NCBI GenBank assembly: GCA_016801845.1
Contig: CM028911.1
Location: forward strand, 9,036,885-9,100,884
Length of the DNA: 64,000 bases
Direction of reading: 5' to 3'
Source: Polydactylus sextarius
Lineage: Eukaryota > Chordata > Actinopteri > Polynemidae
Below the pieces are notes generated by a model. The model did no database searches. It had not been told where the DNA came from and saw nothing but the letters and a program-made list of their open reading frames with translations. The translations under genes were made by a program, and so were the position numbers. This document shows positions 1-14,100 of the stretch, piece after piece (positions within the stretch are counted from its first letter, which is position 1; each line of letters begins with the position of its first letter).

Positions 1-43
1 ACAATAGGATTTTAACTATCTCATTATAAAATGCCAACTCTCA

Positions 44-48
<5 letters not shown>

Positions 49-108
<60 letters not shown>
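49..108. repeat. (TG)30 microsatellite
   Basis: An uninterrupted run of 30 TG units, the longest perfect dinucleotide repeat in the window. Confidence 0.98.
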
Positions 109-109
<1 letters not shown>

Positions 110-1821
110 TGTAAAACATGTGTCATATATATTAAATACCAGCTGTTGGACGTCTGGTACTTCGTTGACTGGAAAGATGTTTCATTGTAAGACTTCAGAT
201 TTTATAACATGAGAAAAAAAAACAAGGGTAATGAAATCTATCTAATTTTGATCAGATGTAATATACAACAATAAAAGTCCATTACAATGTGTTGCAGAAA
301 TTATAAATTTTATTTGGACTTGGGTAGAGAACATCTGTATGTTTTGCATAATAAATCGACTCAGCCACAGGATTGCACAACTGACAATAGTTTAAAGAAT
401 ATGATCTTTGTAGCCTAAGTTATTCATCCAAATATGGAAGATGATGGCTGTATATTGCCTGCTCTGTATGAATAACAGGATCTAATCAGACTCACTTCAT
501 AATCATTCTCAAGAGGCATCCTCATCTGTACACACATAGTGAAAACGATGGTGTGAAGATTGTGAGGCTGCCAGTAGATGGCAGTACTTCCCCAGCGTGT
601 CTGACCTGGCAGTGACTGCACCAAGAATATACCAGGGACAAAGGTCAAATAACAAGCAATGTTGACCAGGAGAGGGTCAACACATAAATATCTCCGGGGA
701 CTTTCTCAAGTGCCTAGTGCAGCTACTTAAAGTGAGATTTGCCAGAGGAAGAGGCAGAAGTCCCATTTCCACCTCGGCAAAATGAAATCAGAAGCCCCTG
801 GGATTTGACTCTGACCTTCCTGGCCCTCACGGCTGCTGAGTGATTACTGAAATATAAGAGGCTACAAGGTGTGGGTCTGTGTTAACAACACAATGCTTTA
901 CAGCACAAAACTTTATGAAACTCAGAATGTGAGATGATTTACATATATTAATAACTATTATCTTGTAATTAACATTCACTATCTACCTCTTTAGCTGTCA
1001 ATTAGAGTCTCATGGAGCATGAAGCAGACACACAGTCATAAACACACAAAGGGATTATTATCAAAACAAGCAACAATCCTTTACACTTCACTCTGTAATA
1101 TAAGGCTAAATGCCAATTTTTTTTTGTGTAATTTTAGTGGACAGGAATTCCTTTGGTTCACTTCAGACCTGCATGCATTTTATTGGCTTGTGTGGGATTT
1201 GGGCAGGAAACCAGAGCTAATGCCCCCTCTCCCACTTCAAACGGATGCCAGGCACCCTTAAATGTCATGGGGTGGTTAGAGAGTTGAAGGAGGTGGGAGG
1301 GAGGGGGGATTGAAGAGTGAGAAGCAGGGGCTCACAGGGCAAAAGAGAGAAATCCAGTCACACCGGGCTGGCCTCAGAGCTTATCAGTGTGTGCTGGATG
1401 TAGTTTTACCAAGGCTGCTAAGGCAAACCAGATGCAGTGTAGGTTGTTCTGTGCCACTATGTGTCAGGTACAGCCTGGGTCAACCTGAGGCGCCTTGGAT
1501 GTATAGGAGGAGGCCACTGTACTATAGAAACTCACTGCAGATGTTCCTTACTAACATACAGTAGAAGGTCCTGTGGTTCATCTTCTTGACTTGACAGCAT
1601 CTTTGAAAAGTTTTGAAGGTTTCATGGTGTCACTTCAATTATTCAGCCAATGGATTTCTTCTGTTTTTTAGATTGACAGCCTGCAATGCTTTATAGCTGA
1701 AGTATCAAAGCATGTTAGTGTGTGTTCTGGGGCGTGTTGGTCACTGGGAATCCTACGGTGTCTTTCTACTCTTGCCAGCAGCAGTGTTTATAGGATTTTG
1801 TCTCATTTTCTCCAGTGTTAA

Positions 1822-1827
1822 TTTATT
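1822..1827 (-). promoter_or_regulatory. Nearest canonical polyadenylation hexamer downstream of the stop
   Basis: TTTATT on the plus strand is AATAAA on the gene's strand. It is the first one I find below the stop codon and would give a 3' UTR of about 1.45 kb. Non-canonical signals nearer the stop cannot be excluded. Confidence 0.2.
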
Positions 1828-3072
1828 TCCATAAAGGCAGCCATGACACATTCTCTCCTCTGCCTTCTGTCTCCCTGTGGCTTTACTTTACTGAGCTATG
1901 AATTTTTATCCCCGTCTCTCTGTGCTGAATGGAAGAATAGACAAGATCGACCTCAGTCATGGTTATTTTGACAGTGAGTGTAATCATCATTGTAAATTTC
2001 TCTTCATCTCATCTCTCTACTTTCCCCCAGCTTCTCTCAAGATGAACATGTGTACATCCTGCTATTGCATTATTTTGTGGTTTTTGGATAACTTCTCACT
2101 ATATTGTTATACATCTTGAGTTATGTCATTATGAATCATTTGTGTCAGTGGGTAAATGAACATGTTGTGGCATGGCTGACTTCAATTTCCCATGTCTGAA
2201 ACCAAGTCTCTCAAATCTCTAGCTTTCCAGTATCAGACTCCTCCCTCCCTGTGGGTCTGTTTGGCAACTAGAAAATACCATCTCTCTCATCATCTGGATT
2301 ATATGGAGCTCAATTGCCTTTGATTTCAAAACCATTAACGCATAAATGTATTGGTGACTGGCCTGTGACCTTTCTCATCAACTAACTAGTTAAACTGGTC
2401 TCATCACTCCTCCTCTCAGGCTCTTTGGACCTCAGGGGTCTAGGTCAGGGTTTGGTAGCATTTGTGCTGTTTTTCTGTCAGACTTACATGATCCACTGCC
2501 ACTTAACGAGGGAGAACAAGGCTGAGAAATGAGGCATTTCCGGGCCCAGGGGTATATTCCTACAGCACAGTGGATTACATCACAACATGCAAAGGGAAGA
2601 CATGTCCTTTTTTTAAAACATATCTTCAATACTGAACACTGTTTGAGATCATCTTCGTATCTAATCTGCAAAGAGAAAGCTTGAATACAAAGCTGCCTTT
2701 ACACTACGCCATGTATTCCCTGACTTCATCCGGTTCTACAAAGGTGCAGGGTGCAGTCCTCATCAGGCTCACATTGTTGTGCCTTCAGAGATAATTTTGC
2801 TGAATGCTAAAAAAGAAATGCTTATCACATGCTCAGTGATCTACCTGTTTTTTTTTTTTTTCCTTTTGATTTTCCATCATACCACAGCTATGATGTAAAA
2901 CAAAGAGAGATTCAAAGTGAATGTAGTCTTTGTTTGTGCTTTTTCCTTTTTTCTCCCCAAAACATGTATTTCATTGTGTATTTCATCTGCACATTCAGTG
3001 CAACAATCTAACAAAAACAAAGTGATGTACATATGGTGATGCTTGTCACTATATGATATTGCCAACTAACTT

Positions 3073-3100
3073 CTTTCTATGAAGAACTTTCTATGAAGAA
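3073..3100. repeat. Tandem duplication, 14 bases x 2
   Basis: The unit CTTTCTATGAAGAA occurs twice, end to end, with no mismatch. It lies just below the stop codon, probably within the 3' UTR. Confidence 0.9.
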
Positions 3101-3276
3101 CATTATATCAGTACAATAACAATGTTCACATTTACATTCACATGTGGAGACAAATAACCAAGAAACAATGACAAGCCATTTCACATTATATATCATTCTA
3201 CAGGAAAACAAGAACTTTAAAAAGTGAGAAACATTTTACTCCATCCTTTTCACCACTGTTTCTCTCTGCCGTATCA

Positions 3277-3520
3277 TTAGATGGCCATCACTTTCCGCCG
3301 TGGAGGGGTTTCTATGGTGACCACATCCCTCTCCGGGCAGATTTTTTGCATGGGATCAGGCTGGACCATGTGCTGCAGGAGCAGAGGGTGCTGCTGGGAG
3401 GTGTGCATGGGAGGGGGCTGGCGAAGAACCACAATCTGAGCGCTGGGACCCTGCAGCAAGAGGTCAGTCAGCTCTTCCATTTTGGAGTTGACCACTGGTG
3501 CACCATTCACCTCCACCAAT
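3277..3520 (-). CDS. Coding exon 15: end of PDZ domain, C-terminus and stop (residues 833-913)
   Basis: The acceptor is TATCCTCATAG, and the exon completes an Arg codon. RLVEVNGAPVVNSKMEELTD is the classic end of a PDZ domain (strand, Val-Asn-Gly turn, ligand-facing helix). A Pro/His/Gln-rich tail follows and the protein ends in KVMAI before TAA at 3279-3277. The helix position that holds His in class I PDZ domains appears to be Met 847, so class II-like ligand preference is inferred. Confidence 0.93.
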
Positions 3521-5150
3521 CTATGAGGATAATTACACACATGCAAAAATACATTCACACATCAAAGAAACAATGTAGAAAATATAGCAGGTGTTATTTT
3601 TTTTTTTTTTTTTACCAATGAAGCCTAATTCAAGATCTGATGGGAAAATCCTCTCCTTTAAAATATCAAATGCTTAATAGGCAACATTTCCACTACAGGT
3701 AAAGGCAGGACCTCTGTAATGCTTATTTAACAAGCAACTATTAATATCAAAGAATTCACAAAGCACAGAGCCTGAAATATTTAAAAACATTACCTTTACA
3801 CAGCATTCATTAAAAAATTCCCCTCATTAGTTTTAATTTATAGCCACTTGGATAAAGCTGACAGGAAAATAGCAAACCTTTGTATTTTTTCATTAGCTGT
3901 GTAAAGAGCATTGGCACAGATATGCGATAAGTGAACACACACAGTGAGGCTTTAAAACTCTTTTCAGCTTCTGTGGTTCTGTCTCTGCACTGTCATGCTG
4001 GCTTTCCTGTCTTTGGCAGGACTGTCTAATGGAGGGATGTCAACTGCAGTGTGTGTATGTTAGTGTGTGTGTGTGTGTGGACATGAGTTTGAGAGTGCTG
4101 GGTATCTAAGTATGTACTTAATATAATGCAGTAATTGCTTAATTATATGAGGCTCTTTTAACTTCTCCTTTTCACTCTCTTCTGTATCCAAGTATTACAT
4201 TACAATGTTTGCTTGTTTTGGGGCCAATATCTGATGGGTTTCCATGGCTACCAAGCATAGAAAAATAGAGTGATGAAAGAAATGGGTGGGATAAGTGAGA
4301 TACTGAATACTGCTCTCACTAAGTGGCCTCAGTGAACACTTACAAAGTTTTTGTCATTAAGCCTAGATAAATATCTTGTGTCAAAGTTATTTCTATGTGT
4401 TACCTGTCATCTACACGAAGCTGAGTGTCGTCTGCCTCGACCACAACCAGCCCACTGCCTTCTCTGTAGCTACATGCAAAGCCATATCGGCCATCAGGTC
4501 CTTGGTTCTCCTGTACAACCAGCAGCATGGCTGGAGACTGTGGCGACACCAGCTTGCTCAGGCTACCGACAGCCAGACTCTTTTTACGACTCTTTTTCTC
4601 CTGGAAGCAGAAACAGTAACAACTCACACATTCACAAATGCAAAAGGGCACAGGTGAAAAAAATCAATCTAACAGCACCTCTAAAGCTTACTAATAAAAA
4701 GTTTTATGTTGTTTTTTTAATCTTCTAACTTCTCGGATCTTTGCCAAAACCATGAGTTTTTAGCACACCTGCCATGATATGGAACACCCAGTAAAACCAA
4801 AAATTGTTTTCATACTCTGTTTTTTGTACATATTAAACAAACAGTATAAAACATGCTAACTAGATGCTTATGTGTAATTCTTTTTGTCTTTGGACAGAGC
4901 CAAGCTCGTTGTATTTAACAGACAGATATGACAGTGGAATAAATCTTCTCTTCCAACTATCAATAAGAAAACAAAGTATTTTCCAAAATGTTAAACTGTC
5001 CCTCTAAGACTCATAAATAATGATATTCAAAAGTAATCAATTGCAGCCTCTTTCAATTGCAGTATCATTATCGCATGACCCATGTGAAGTTGGTTTGTTT
5101 CATTTTCTCTTCAACATGAAACTAACTTAGTTAACTTTGAGTTAAAATAT

Positions 5151-5182
<32 letters not shown>

Positions 5183-8100
5183 TAAACACACATATATTTC
5201 TTATTATGAATTATCTTATTATATATTTCTTGAAATGAAGTCTCAGAGATCACAGATACCAATAGTTCCCTTGATAAGACTGAGGCCTCGTCAAAGCCAG
5301 GAGACCACCAAGATGTAATAATTAGCTTTGGGAGAGATCACACCACAAGTAGCTTGCAGGGATCAGAAATAACTTGTGAGTCTGACCACCAAATTCCAGC
5401 GTTCTCTTATCCAGCCTCTTGGCATAGTCCCCCTCTCTCCCCACATGGCGTGTGAATGCCTTGCAGCAATAGATGCCGCCTTGCCAGGGTCAGGGGTCAA
5501 AGCTAAGGCTTCTCTCCACTCAGACAAGTTGGCCAGACAGGATATATCTACGGAAACACAGCTGAAGCCCCATGAGAAACCTTCTCTAATACACATCATT
5601 TTCCCTTTTAGTTTGCCTCAATTTTGGACACACGCCAAGAGCCCAAGGAATTTTCTCTTCATATTCTCCTTGTTTATCCACACGATCTGATCAAATCCTA
5701 AGCTACCTGGGCCAAACACAGGGCACACATCCTAGTGGAATGATTATAGGCAGTTAAACCATTGCTACTGAAGATCACAAAGGTGACACAGAACAATGAT
5801 CATTCAGATGAGTAAGGGTGAATATAAGTTCACTATAAGCGATTGGTTACACCACCTCCAACCCCATACCCCATGCAAATATCCTCCTCATCAGAAACTA
5901 CAATATGATATGTGAAATGACTTTGTTTCACCCAGTCTACGATTATTCTCTGACAAGCCAGACAACATAGATGCTAAGTGCAAAGGATTATATTTCATTG
6001 ACAATGATGGGTGTCAGTTGTTTTAAAGAAAGTGCTGGTATGAATGTGGATGCCTTGGCAGCTCTAACAACAGAGATCTCTAACACAATCAACCTTGGGG
6101 TAGAAAACACAGGACAGGGTAATAGGAGACAATTTGACCACACTGATCAACCACAACTTGTATCATGGCTGTGTCTTTATAAAACTGGAGACAGCCTATT
6201 GTTTTATCAAACTCAGGGGCATGCCATGGAAAAGAGGTGGCAGTTTTTTTTCTCAAACCTAAACCCATCCTCAAAGAACATGTGAAACTAAAGAGTGGGT
6301 GAAATAATTCCCCTAATTTCCCCTCTTTAATAGTCTGTCTGAAGTTTTTGCATTTTCCAAGCTAAACTGCTTATTTAAAATCATTTCCGCCATTTGTTGT
6401 CCTTCCCCTCCACCCTTCACTCTCTTTCTCCTTCCCTTTCAGCTGCTTTATTGATGCTCTCCAGTTGCAATAGATCCTGGAGATTAGACTGCCGATGATG
6501 AAATATTTCCTTATTGTCTGTAATGCGGGGCAGCCTACAAGACCAAACACAGGGCGGTCTGCTCCTTATTAGAGCAGCAGCTCCATCAGTTCCCAGGCTG
6601 CTCCTCAGCTCTGACCTGTGTGTTAACTCTGATTAGGTCATATGATAAACATTAGCGCTGCTGCTTTTCCCACAAACTCAGCACCTAAAAAAGCGTGGCC
6701 CTGGGGCGGCAACGTGACACGGGGCACCTTTCAAAGCCGAAGCCGCGTGTGTCCTTTCATGGCACCTCGTTAGGGCTTCTCCAACGGGATAAAAGAGCCA
6801 CATTAAAAAAGAAGTGGGCTCCTCCGGGGATAGATGCAGATAGTTTTACACACTTTGGCCCTTTTCACCATTGCACTCTCCCACTGGCTTTTGTCACACA
6901 CATTCCATTGTTGGTATGGTCACAGGCTCTCGGATGTCAGCGCTAAACATCATTTTCTCAGAAAAATGCATGTTCATCCAAAGGACTTAACTCAGCCTTG
7001 TATACCCACTCCTACAACAGGACTAACTGCACAGCTTAACAAAACAGAGTGGACTGAAAGGAGCATTGTGTTGTCAATCAGGAAAACAGTGAAGAGAAGA
7101 TCAAAGATGATTGACATAATGGTGTTAAATAATAGGCCACCACATCAGGAAGCTGTTACGACATTCCTTAGTGGCTGTTAATTCTACTGTTGGACAATTA
7201 AATGAACAAATATATGAGCTTCACATGTTCTGTGGATTCATTAATCATCTAGGTCTATGATTATTATTCGTTAGTGAGGAAAATGCCAGTAAGACTGTTT
7301 ATATTGCACAGTTTGTTCTGATATGGTTAAAGACGGAGGGGAAACAGCATTTGCTTTGGTTTCATGTTCCAAAAACACCAAATTTGACTGGTCTTTCTTC
7401 ACTATGATTTTAGCATCCCATACCACGCATGCTTTTCCCAATAACTGGCGTTGTTTTGGTGCAAATCTTCAGTTTCTCATTGTGTATTTTTAGCAATCAA
7501 AACATTCTCTGACTCAGACCACACAGCTTTCCCACATTTTGGTGGAACAGAATTTCACATGCTGTTGATTAAACTCTGCTGCCGCAGCTCCAGACCTTCA
7601 ACTTGTTTGTTCGATTATGCAGTAGTGCAGATAATATGTGGGATATGTTAGTAATTTAGATTTGATCAGTAGTACCTTGCTTTCCTGCAGAGCATTTTGT
7701 AGGAGAGCCACCTGTCGGCTGAGATGCACCACGGAGATTTCCTCCTTGAACACTTGGCAGTTCAGCTTCATCTTTTCCAAGAGACGAACTTCCAGCTGTC
7801 TGAATGGCAAGAGGCCACATTTCAGAGAAGGTCAAAGACATGTAATATGATTTATGAAATCTGTAGCTACACATAAAAAGTGTCCCATGAGGAGTATCCA
7901 TAGCCACATACACAGCACAGGCATAGGTATAGTATAGATTCAAATTTTCCTTAACTTTTATTAGTTAGTAACAGCTACTTTTCAGGTATGCCTTTACCTT
8001 ATTGTAGTCAGTACACACAAATAAGTAGACAGTAGATACTTGTTCACACTTATATTCAGATCATTGTGCACTGATGTCTGTTCCTGAGCCTTTTTACTTT

Positions 8101-11100
8101 TTAGATGTGTGTTGTTGAACAAGCAACAGATTAGCAGAGACAGTCTACCTACTTCTTCTTGTGAGCAGCTGAGTTGTTAATGTTGTCTCTCAGGGTCTGT
8201 AGGCTCTGCCTCTTTTCATTCAGTCGGCCTCTGACCAGCTCCAGCTTCTGCTTCAGATCAGCAGAACTGAGCGTGTCCATGTCTTCATTTCTATCCATGT
8301 TCTTTAATTCTGAACAAAACGCTACCAAGTCATGGTGAAGCTCCTGGACCTGTGGGGTCAAAGAGATTAACTCGGCCATTGTACTTATGTTAAATAAATT
8401 AATGTGTTAAGTGTTTAGTTATACTGCAAATGTCAGTTTGTTACATATAGCATAAACTTGTAGCTGAACAGAGATATTGACCTGAAGAACAACATTTTGT
8501 AGCGAGTCCACTTGCTGGTTTAGCTCCCTAATCCTCTCTTCTTTATCTGGCTGGATCCCTGGGACATTTTTGTTAGTGTTACCATTTTCATGGGAGCTGT
8601 GGACTTCTGGACTGTTTTGTGAGGCCGCAGCTGTTGGTTTCTCCTATGATGCAAAAGTATGCAGAGAGATTCTTTGTTATGTGGCATGCTATCAAGCATG
8701 CAGTTACTTGTCTAGAATTTGTTTCTAAGAAGTCTACCATTTTACACAAGTGCAGCTCCAACTGTCTGTTCTCTGATGTCAGCAGACTTCCAATCTGCTG
8801 ATCTGACGAGAGCACATCTGAGGATCCTTGAAATCAAAGCATATGTGTAGCATACATATATATAGTATACAATATATCTATTTGTATGGTTCAGATTACA
8901 TTGTGTAGTGTAAAACATATATTGTTCACCTTGCTTTTCTTTAAGTGTGAATAGACTTTTCTCCTCTGTCACTCCCAGCATTTTGATACAAGAATCCATG
9001 ATTTTTCCCACTGTCGTTTCCTTTGGGGTTCTAAGATGAACTATTCGCTCTGATGCTGCAACACAGGATGACAGTAGAAGTAATGAAAAAGCCTTGCATA
9101 ATTATTGTGCCTATTATAAGTACAAAATATTCATTGTGCCCACAGGGCCACACTAACAAGTATGTTCAGGCTGTTTTCAGCATATATATTATGTACACAG
9201 TCGCAACTATATATATTATGTACACTCCCACATATCCAGAATTTTTTGTCAATTTCCCAATATTTTCTCGTCACTTCATACATTGAATATATTTAAACAT
9301 AAATCAATCAACCAATTAATTTACTCACTGTTAATAGTGATTTCTATCAGCTGAGAATTTCTCTGTGCCATGTAGTTCTGGTTGCTGTTTCTGTTGTGGG
9401 AAAAAGTCAGGAGATTAAAATGTGTAGTTAAAATTAAATGTGTAGTTCATTTGTTTGAGACATTTCTTACACATAGCTAAAGAGAAGCTATACCTGAGTA
9501 TGAGGGACCGGCGATTCAAGCTCAGGCAGCTCACATGAGGGGAGGACTTAGACTTCGTCATTGACACCAATGTTGCAGTTATTGTTTCAACATTATTGGG
9601 CCCTAAGGTTTCTATTGCCAAAAAATTAAAGAACCACACATAAACATCTTTATAATATTCTTAATTTGCACAATAATGTAGAGAATGCTTGTGGTGTACC
9701 AATCAGAGAGTCGAGTCTTTGGGTGATGGTACTTGGAGGGTGCAATTCATTGTAAATAGCTGACAGCAGCTGCTCTCTATCTTCCAGTGTGGTGATGTGG
9801 ATGATGTCTAAAGTGTTCACATCTACTGAAGCTATGTCTGCACCGCACAGTTTCGCTTCTGTAAGAGAGACATTTAGTACATATTGTAAACTATTCTCAA
9901 CAAACATTTAAAAAAAACCCACAACAAACAAAGATGACAAAAGATTAGCAAAAAGCAAACCAAAATCATTAAATTACATTAAAATACAATTGCTAGATTT
10001 TGGAGAAATTTATGAAATTATGAAGCCTTATAAGTAAAAAGGAAATAGAAATACTGACAGAAATACATAATATTTTAACATAGACTTTAGCGTAGACTGT
10101 GTGAGATGTGAGATATAATTTCTACATTTTTTGAGCATCCTCATCTTCTTTGCCTCTTGACTTATTGACACAACAGATCTTCACTTGATCTATGGTTAAG
10201 ATGCTGTAAATCATATTGGCTTTATTTTGAAACCACAGGGTTGGAAGAGGAGACAGAGGAATGTGTTTTACCTCTGATGAAAGGGAGACATTTCTCCAAT
10301 CCAATACTGGTAAACCACTGGCAGACTTCATCTGTGTTCAACTCCCCAAGAGATTTGGCTACTTGCCTGTCCACGTCCTAAAGAGAGGTTACATACCTGC
10401 TGTTTTATATAATGTTCTGTATAGTGCCATGGGGGAAACATTCCCCCGCTACACTCCATTAAAATATGTACCGCACTGCTTTTTATCATATTACTCTACA
10501 CACAAGCAATATACTCTTTATGCTATATTAGGTGTGATACAGTTACAGTATGTACAGTAATATGTGGTTTTTGGTGAATGCACAAAGATGATTCAGAAAC
10601 CCTTTTAGTAGGTGGCAAGACATAAGGACATAACATGGGTAAAGTCCAAGGCAGTTCGTCATTGTTTGCGTCACTGATTGATTCAAAGTAAGTATGACTA
10701 TGTCGGATATCCATGTTTCAACATATTACAACAAATAAACAGTTTGGTGTGTTTGACTGTAAATAAATGTTAAAGAAAAAGAAAGAGAAATGTTTACTTT
10801 AGCAGGCAGCCTAAACATAGGTTTCTATGTAATTGTTGCCTTAGTCACAGATTCTGTGTTTATGGTGTTCCTGGGAAGAAAAGCGGTGTTTCCCACTGCC
10901 AGTACAGGCTTTACAAGGTGGCTACAGAGTGGTGAGATGAATTGGGGTAGGAGGTTTTGCTTGTCTCTGTTATAAGACAGACTTCTAGAAAAAAAAAAAA
11001 AAAAAAAAAAAACTATTAGATCATAATTCAGCAAAACCACAAAAATAATCCATAGTGTCAGTCATTTTGTCTAATTTGGGGTCCCAATGTGGGGCTGTGC

Positions 11101-14100
11101 AGTGAGGTGTGGCTGCTTAAGATACTGTACATGTTGCATAAATGACTCATATGTAATTGACGGGGTACCAGAGAAAATAAGACAGATGATAATGTGTGGA
11201 GATAATAAGAGCAGGACATGAGCAATTTGCCTTTAAATTTTTTCTTTTTCTTTCCGTTTTGTGTTTCAGCTAACACATGTATCGCTAAGGATACTAGCAA
11301 TCTTGCTTTGCAAATCCTGGACACAAATACTAAAATCCTGAGACTATTTGCAGAGTCATTGCTTTGACAGATCAAGGGAGCTGGGAAATATAAACAGAGC
11401 ATATTCTGTAATTGCAGCAGCTCTGGGCTGTGTGCTGATGCCACCCTGAAGGCCCTGCTTTGAAGGTTTACAGTACCTTCTCGGGGAAGTTTCCATTCTG
11501 ATCCTTAGACTGAGGCATATATGCTGTGTGAAAGGGACATAGAGAAAAATAGAATCATAAAACAATATTTCAATCATATCATATTATAAGGGTGGTAATA
11601 TAAGCAGAATAAGTTTGTTTGTACAAAACAATACTAGACTCACCCACAGTTATACGTCGTTGTCGTGGCGACCCATCCTCTTCCTGGTGTTGGTCTGTGT
11701 TTTGGGTTAAAGCATTGAAGGTGTTGCTCTTGGTCAGCGTGTCCCCAAGACTGCAGGAGCGTATTATTGGTCTCTGTCACGTAATACAGGTTTCAGTTAA
11801 TATGAAGTTAGAATTTAGCCAAGTCTAATCAATTTACAGGCAGTCAGTATTTTTAACTTCATGAGATGAAATACACAGTCACAGTCTAAATCAGATAAAG
11901 CACATTTCTTTCAGGAATGTGTAAGGACTCTCTGTAGATACATTTAAATACATTAAAGGTGCATGTGTAGGTCTTGCTGGCTACAGAAAGAGCATGTGAT
12001 ATATGGTATGAAGAGATCATGAGAAAACCTTCTCGGCAAAAGGGTGCAGTGCATGGTCTTTATACCCTTTGGTGAGGAATTGTGTCCATGTTGGCAGTAT
12101 TGGGAAGCAAGCGAAGTTGAGCCTTAAGCATGTCGGAGCAGCTCACATCTCTGTTACTCAGGTCATCTGCGCAGTAAAAGAGAAAATAAGTCAACAAAAA
12201 TGTCTCAGTTACAGTGAACTGTTTGGTGAAGGCCTTGTCTTCACCCTTTTGACTCGCTCTGTTCATACGGTTTAAGGCCTTGTCTGGCTTTCTCTGCCTC
12301 ACAGGTCAGCAGGTCTATTTGTAGTGCATTAGCTGGTGCTGATACTGGACACAGCTATGATGGGGTTGCTTGGCAACGTTCATCTGGTTGATGACATATT
12401 TCTTTGACAATCCAAGCTCTTTCCCACAGAAAGCACATATTCTTACATTTTCCAAATGTCATTTGGTCAGCGAGCAGATATCTTTTTTTCTGCTATCATA
12501 ACAAGCAAGACGAATGAGGCTGAGAATACAGCATCCAAGCTATGGCCTGGCGTTCTCAGGCAACACAGCGCTGTTATGTGATCGTGATAGATGTTGGAAA
12601 GTTTGCAGTTTGGAGTTATAGCCACGTTAACTTTGATACATTCATAGATTGAATTATCAGAGCCTCCTTTACCAGTCAAAAAGCAGTAGTCTTTTTAAAT
12701 AATTTACAAACAGAAAAAAAATGTACCTAATTTCTTAAACACATGTTTTTCATTTCAGGGGCCTGTTTTTGAAAGACTGGTTTGACATGGATGGGAGTTT
12801 AGATGGAGTCAGAATCAGATAAGACAGTGTAATTGGTTTATGTGTGTCAGCAGTGGAATCTTGTCTGGGTCCCGCAGAGACAGTGGAGGACAAGGAGGGG
12901 GGCAGTGAGCTGGCACTCTCTTCATCACCTGGCTAGTCTGTGAGTCACTCTGCTGAGGATCATAAAGTCTAGCCTGCAGCTAGCAAATTCACAAAACTCT
13001 CCACCCTAAACACAACTGTCTTGACTAGAACAGCCAAGTGAGAAAAGTGATGAGTATTGACTAAATATGACGACATGTAAAAGTACTCTCTTCTAGCTGA
13101 CCTCAGACATAACAGTGTCTTTGAAATTCTCAGAAAATGACTTCCAGTCGTGCTGTGACTTCTTTTCACCAGGCATGGGACATAGACGGAGGGTTGTCTG
13201 AGAATGGTAATGGAGGGTAGCAGTACACCCACCCTGCCACAGTCATGTTCAAACTTCACACAGTCTGCCTTCCAGGAAAAGTCCAATCAAAACAATGAAG
13301 GACAGAAAATTTAGGGCAGGCTCAGGGACACAGTCTAATGTTGCCTTAAAGGGTGAAATCACCCATAATGGAGAGATGGACATCGTTCCCAGCCTGGGTT
13401 GACTCAGCGAGGACAAGTCAAAGCACGAGTGGGTCTCACCCTTGACTGGTTAGCACACACAAACACATTGCATCCCTGCACACACACATGCTAAGAGACT
13501 GAGCAATCTGGGTTTGGTGCGTGACAACGTTTGACAACTGTTCACACACAGACATGCACAGGGTTAATGACAAAGCAGAGCTTTAGAGTCAGAACTTTTC
13601 AGCACATTTATGTAATGGATAGGCAAATGCGATGCTTATCGTTTCCAGTATTATTGTCCTCTCTGGTTTGAAAAGAAAGTAAGCTCTTTGAGAGACGACT
13701 GAGGGAGGAGAGCATGCTGAGTCACAGGAACCCAAAACCTGGGAACCGCCTGCCCAGCCACGCACTGGGAATACACACAATGGCTGAAAAGGGATTCCAA
13801 CAAAGGGGAACTTCTGCAACTCCCAAGGGAGACGTTCGAGGTACTGTAGCCATGTCACATAATGACTGCAATTTCATCTGAATGGGGACTGAGATCAAAA
13901 CGAAGAGGCAACACATGAGCTCAACAGCTGGATGAAGTGAACCATCATCTGGTGCCATTTATCCCTCACCTAGAGTTTGCCTAAATGGAAACAGAAAGGT
14001 TTAAATTCAAATTCACCTCAAGAAACTCACCCAGGTTGTGCTCAGTAAATGACAAAAGATTTATTCCAGTGTTGAAGCTTCCTACATAGAGAAGGAAACC

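Larger units (their letters stand above)
109..3276. other. 3' flank of the gene, no other coding signal
   Basis: Short open frames here lack codon bias, domains or splice signals. The interval holds a T-rich tract at 2848-2862, a 14-base tandem duplication at 3073-3100 and the candidate poly(A) hexamer at 1822. Part of it is presumably 3' UTR. Confidence 0.6.

Noticed and set aside
6834..7181. Plus-strand open frame in intron 13
   Set aside because: No domain, and it is antisense to the gene's intron. Its position beside the CpG-rich block is the only interest.
10989..11012. Poly(A) run as the tail of a retrotransposed element
   Set aside because: No SINE or LINE body and no target-site duplication could be seen next to it.
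11644..11762. Alternative acceptor CTCCTGCAG for exon 3
   Set aside because: The splice site looks good, but it puts the downstream frame out of phase with exon 2. The site 11 bases earlier restores the phase.
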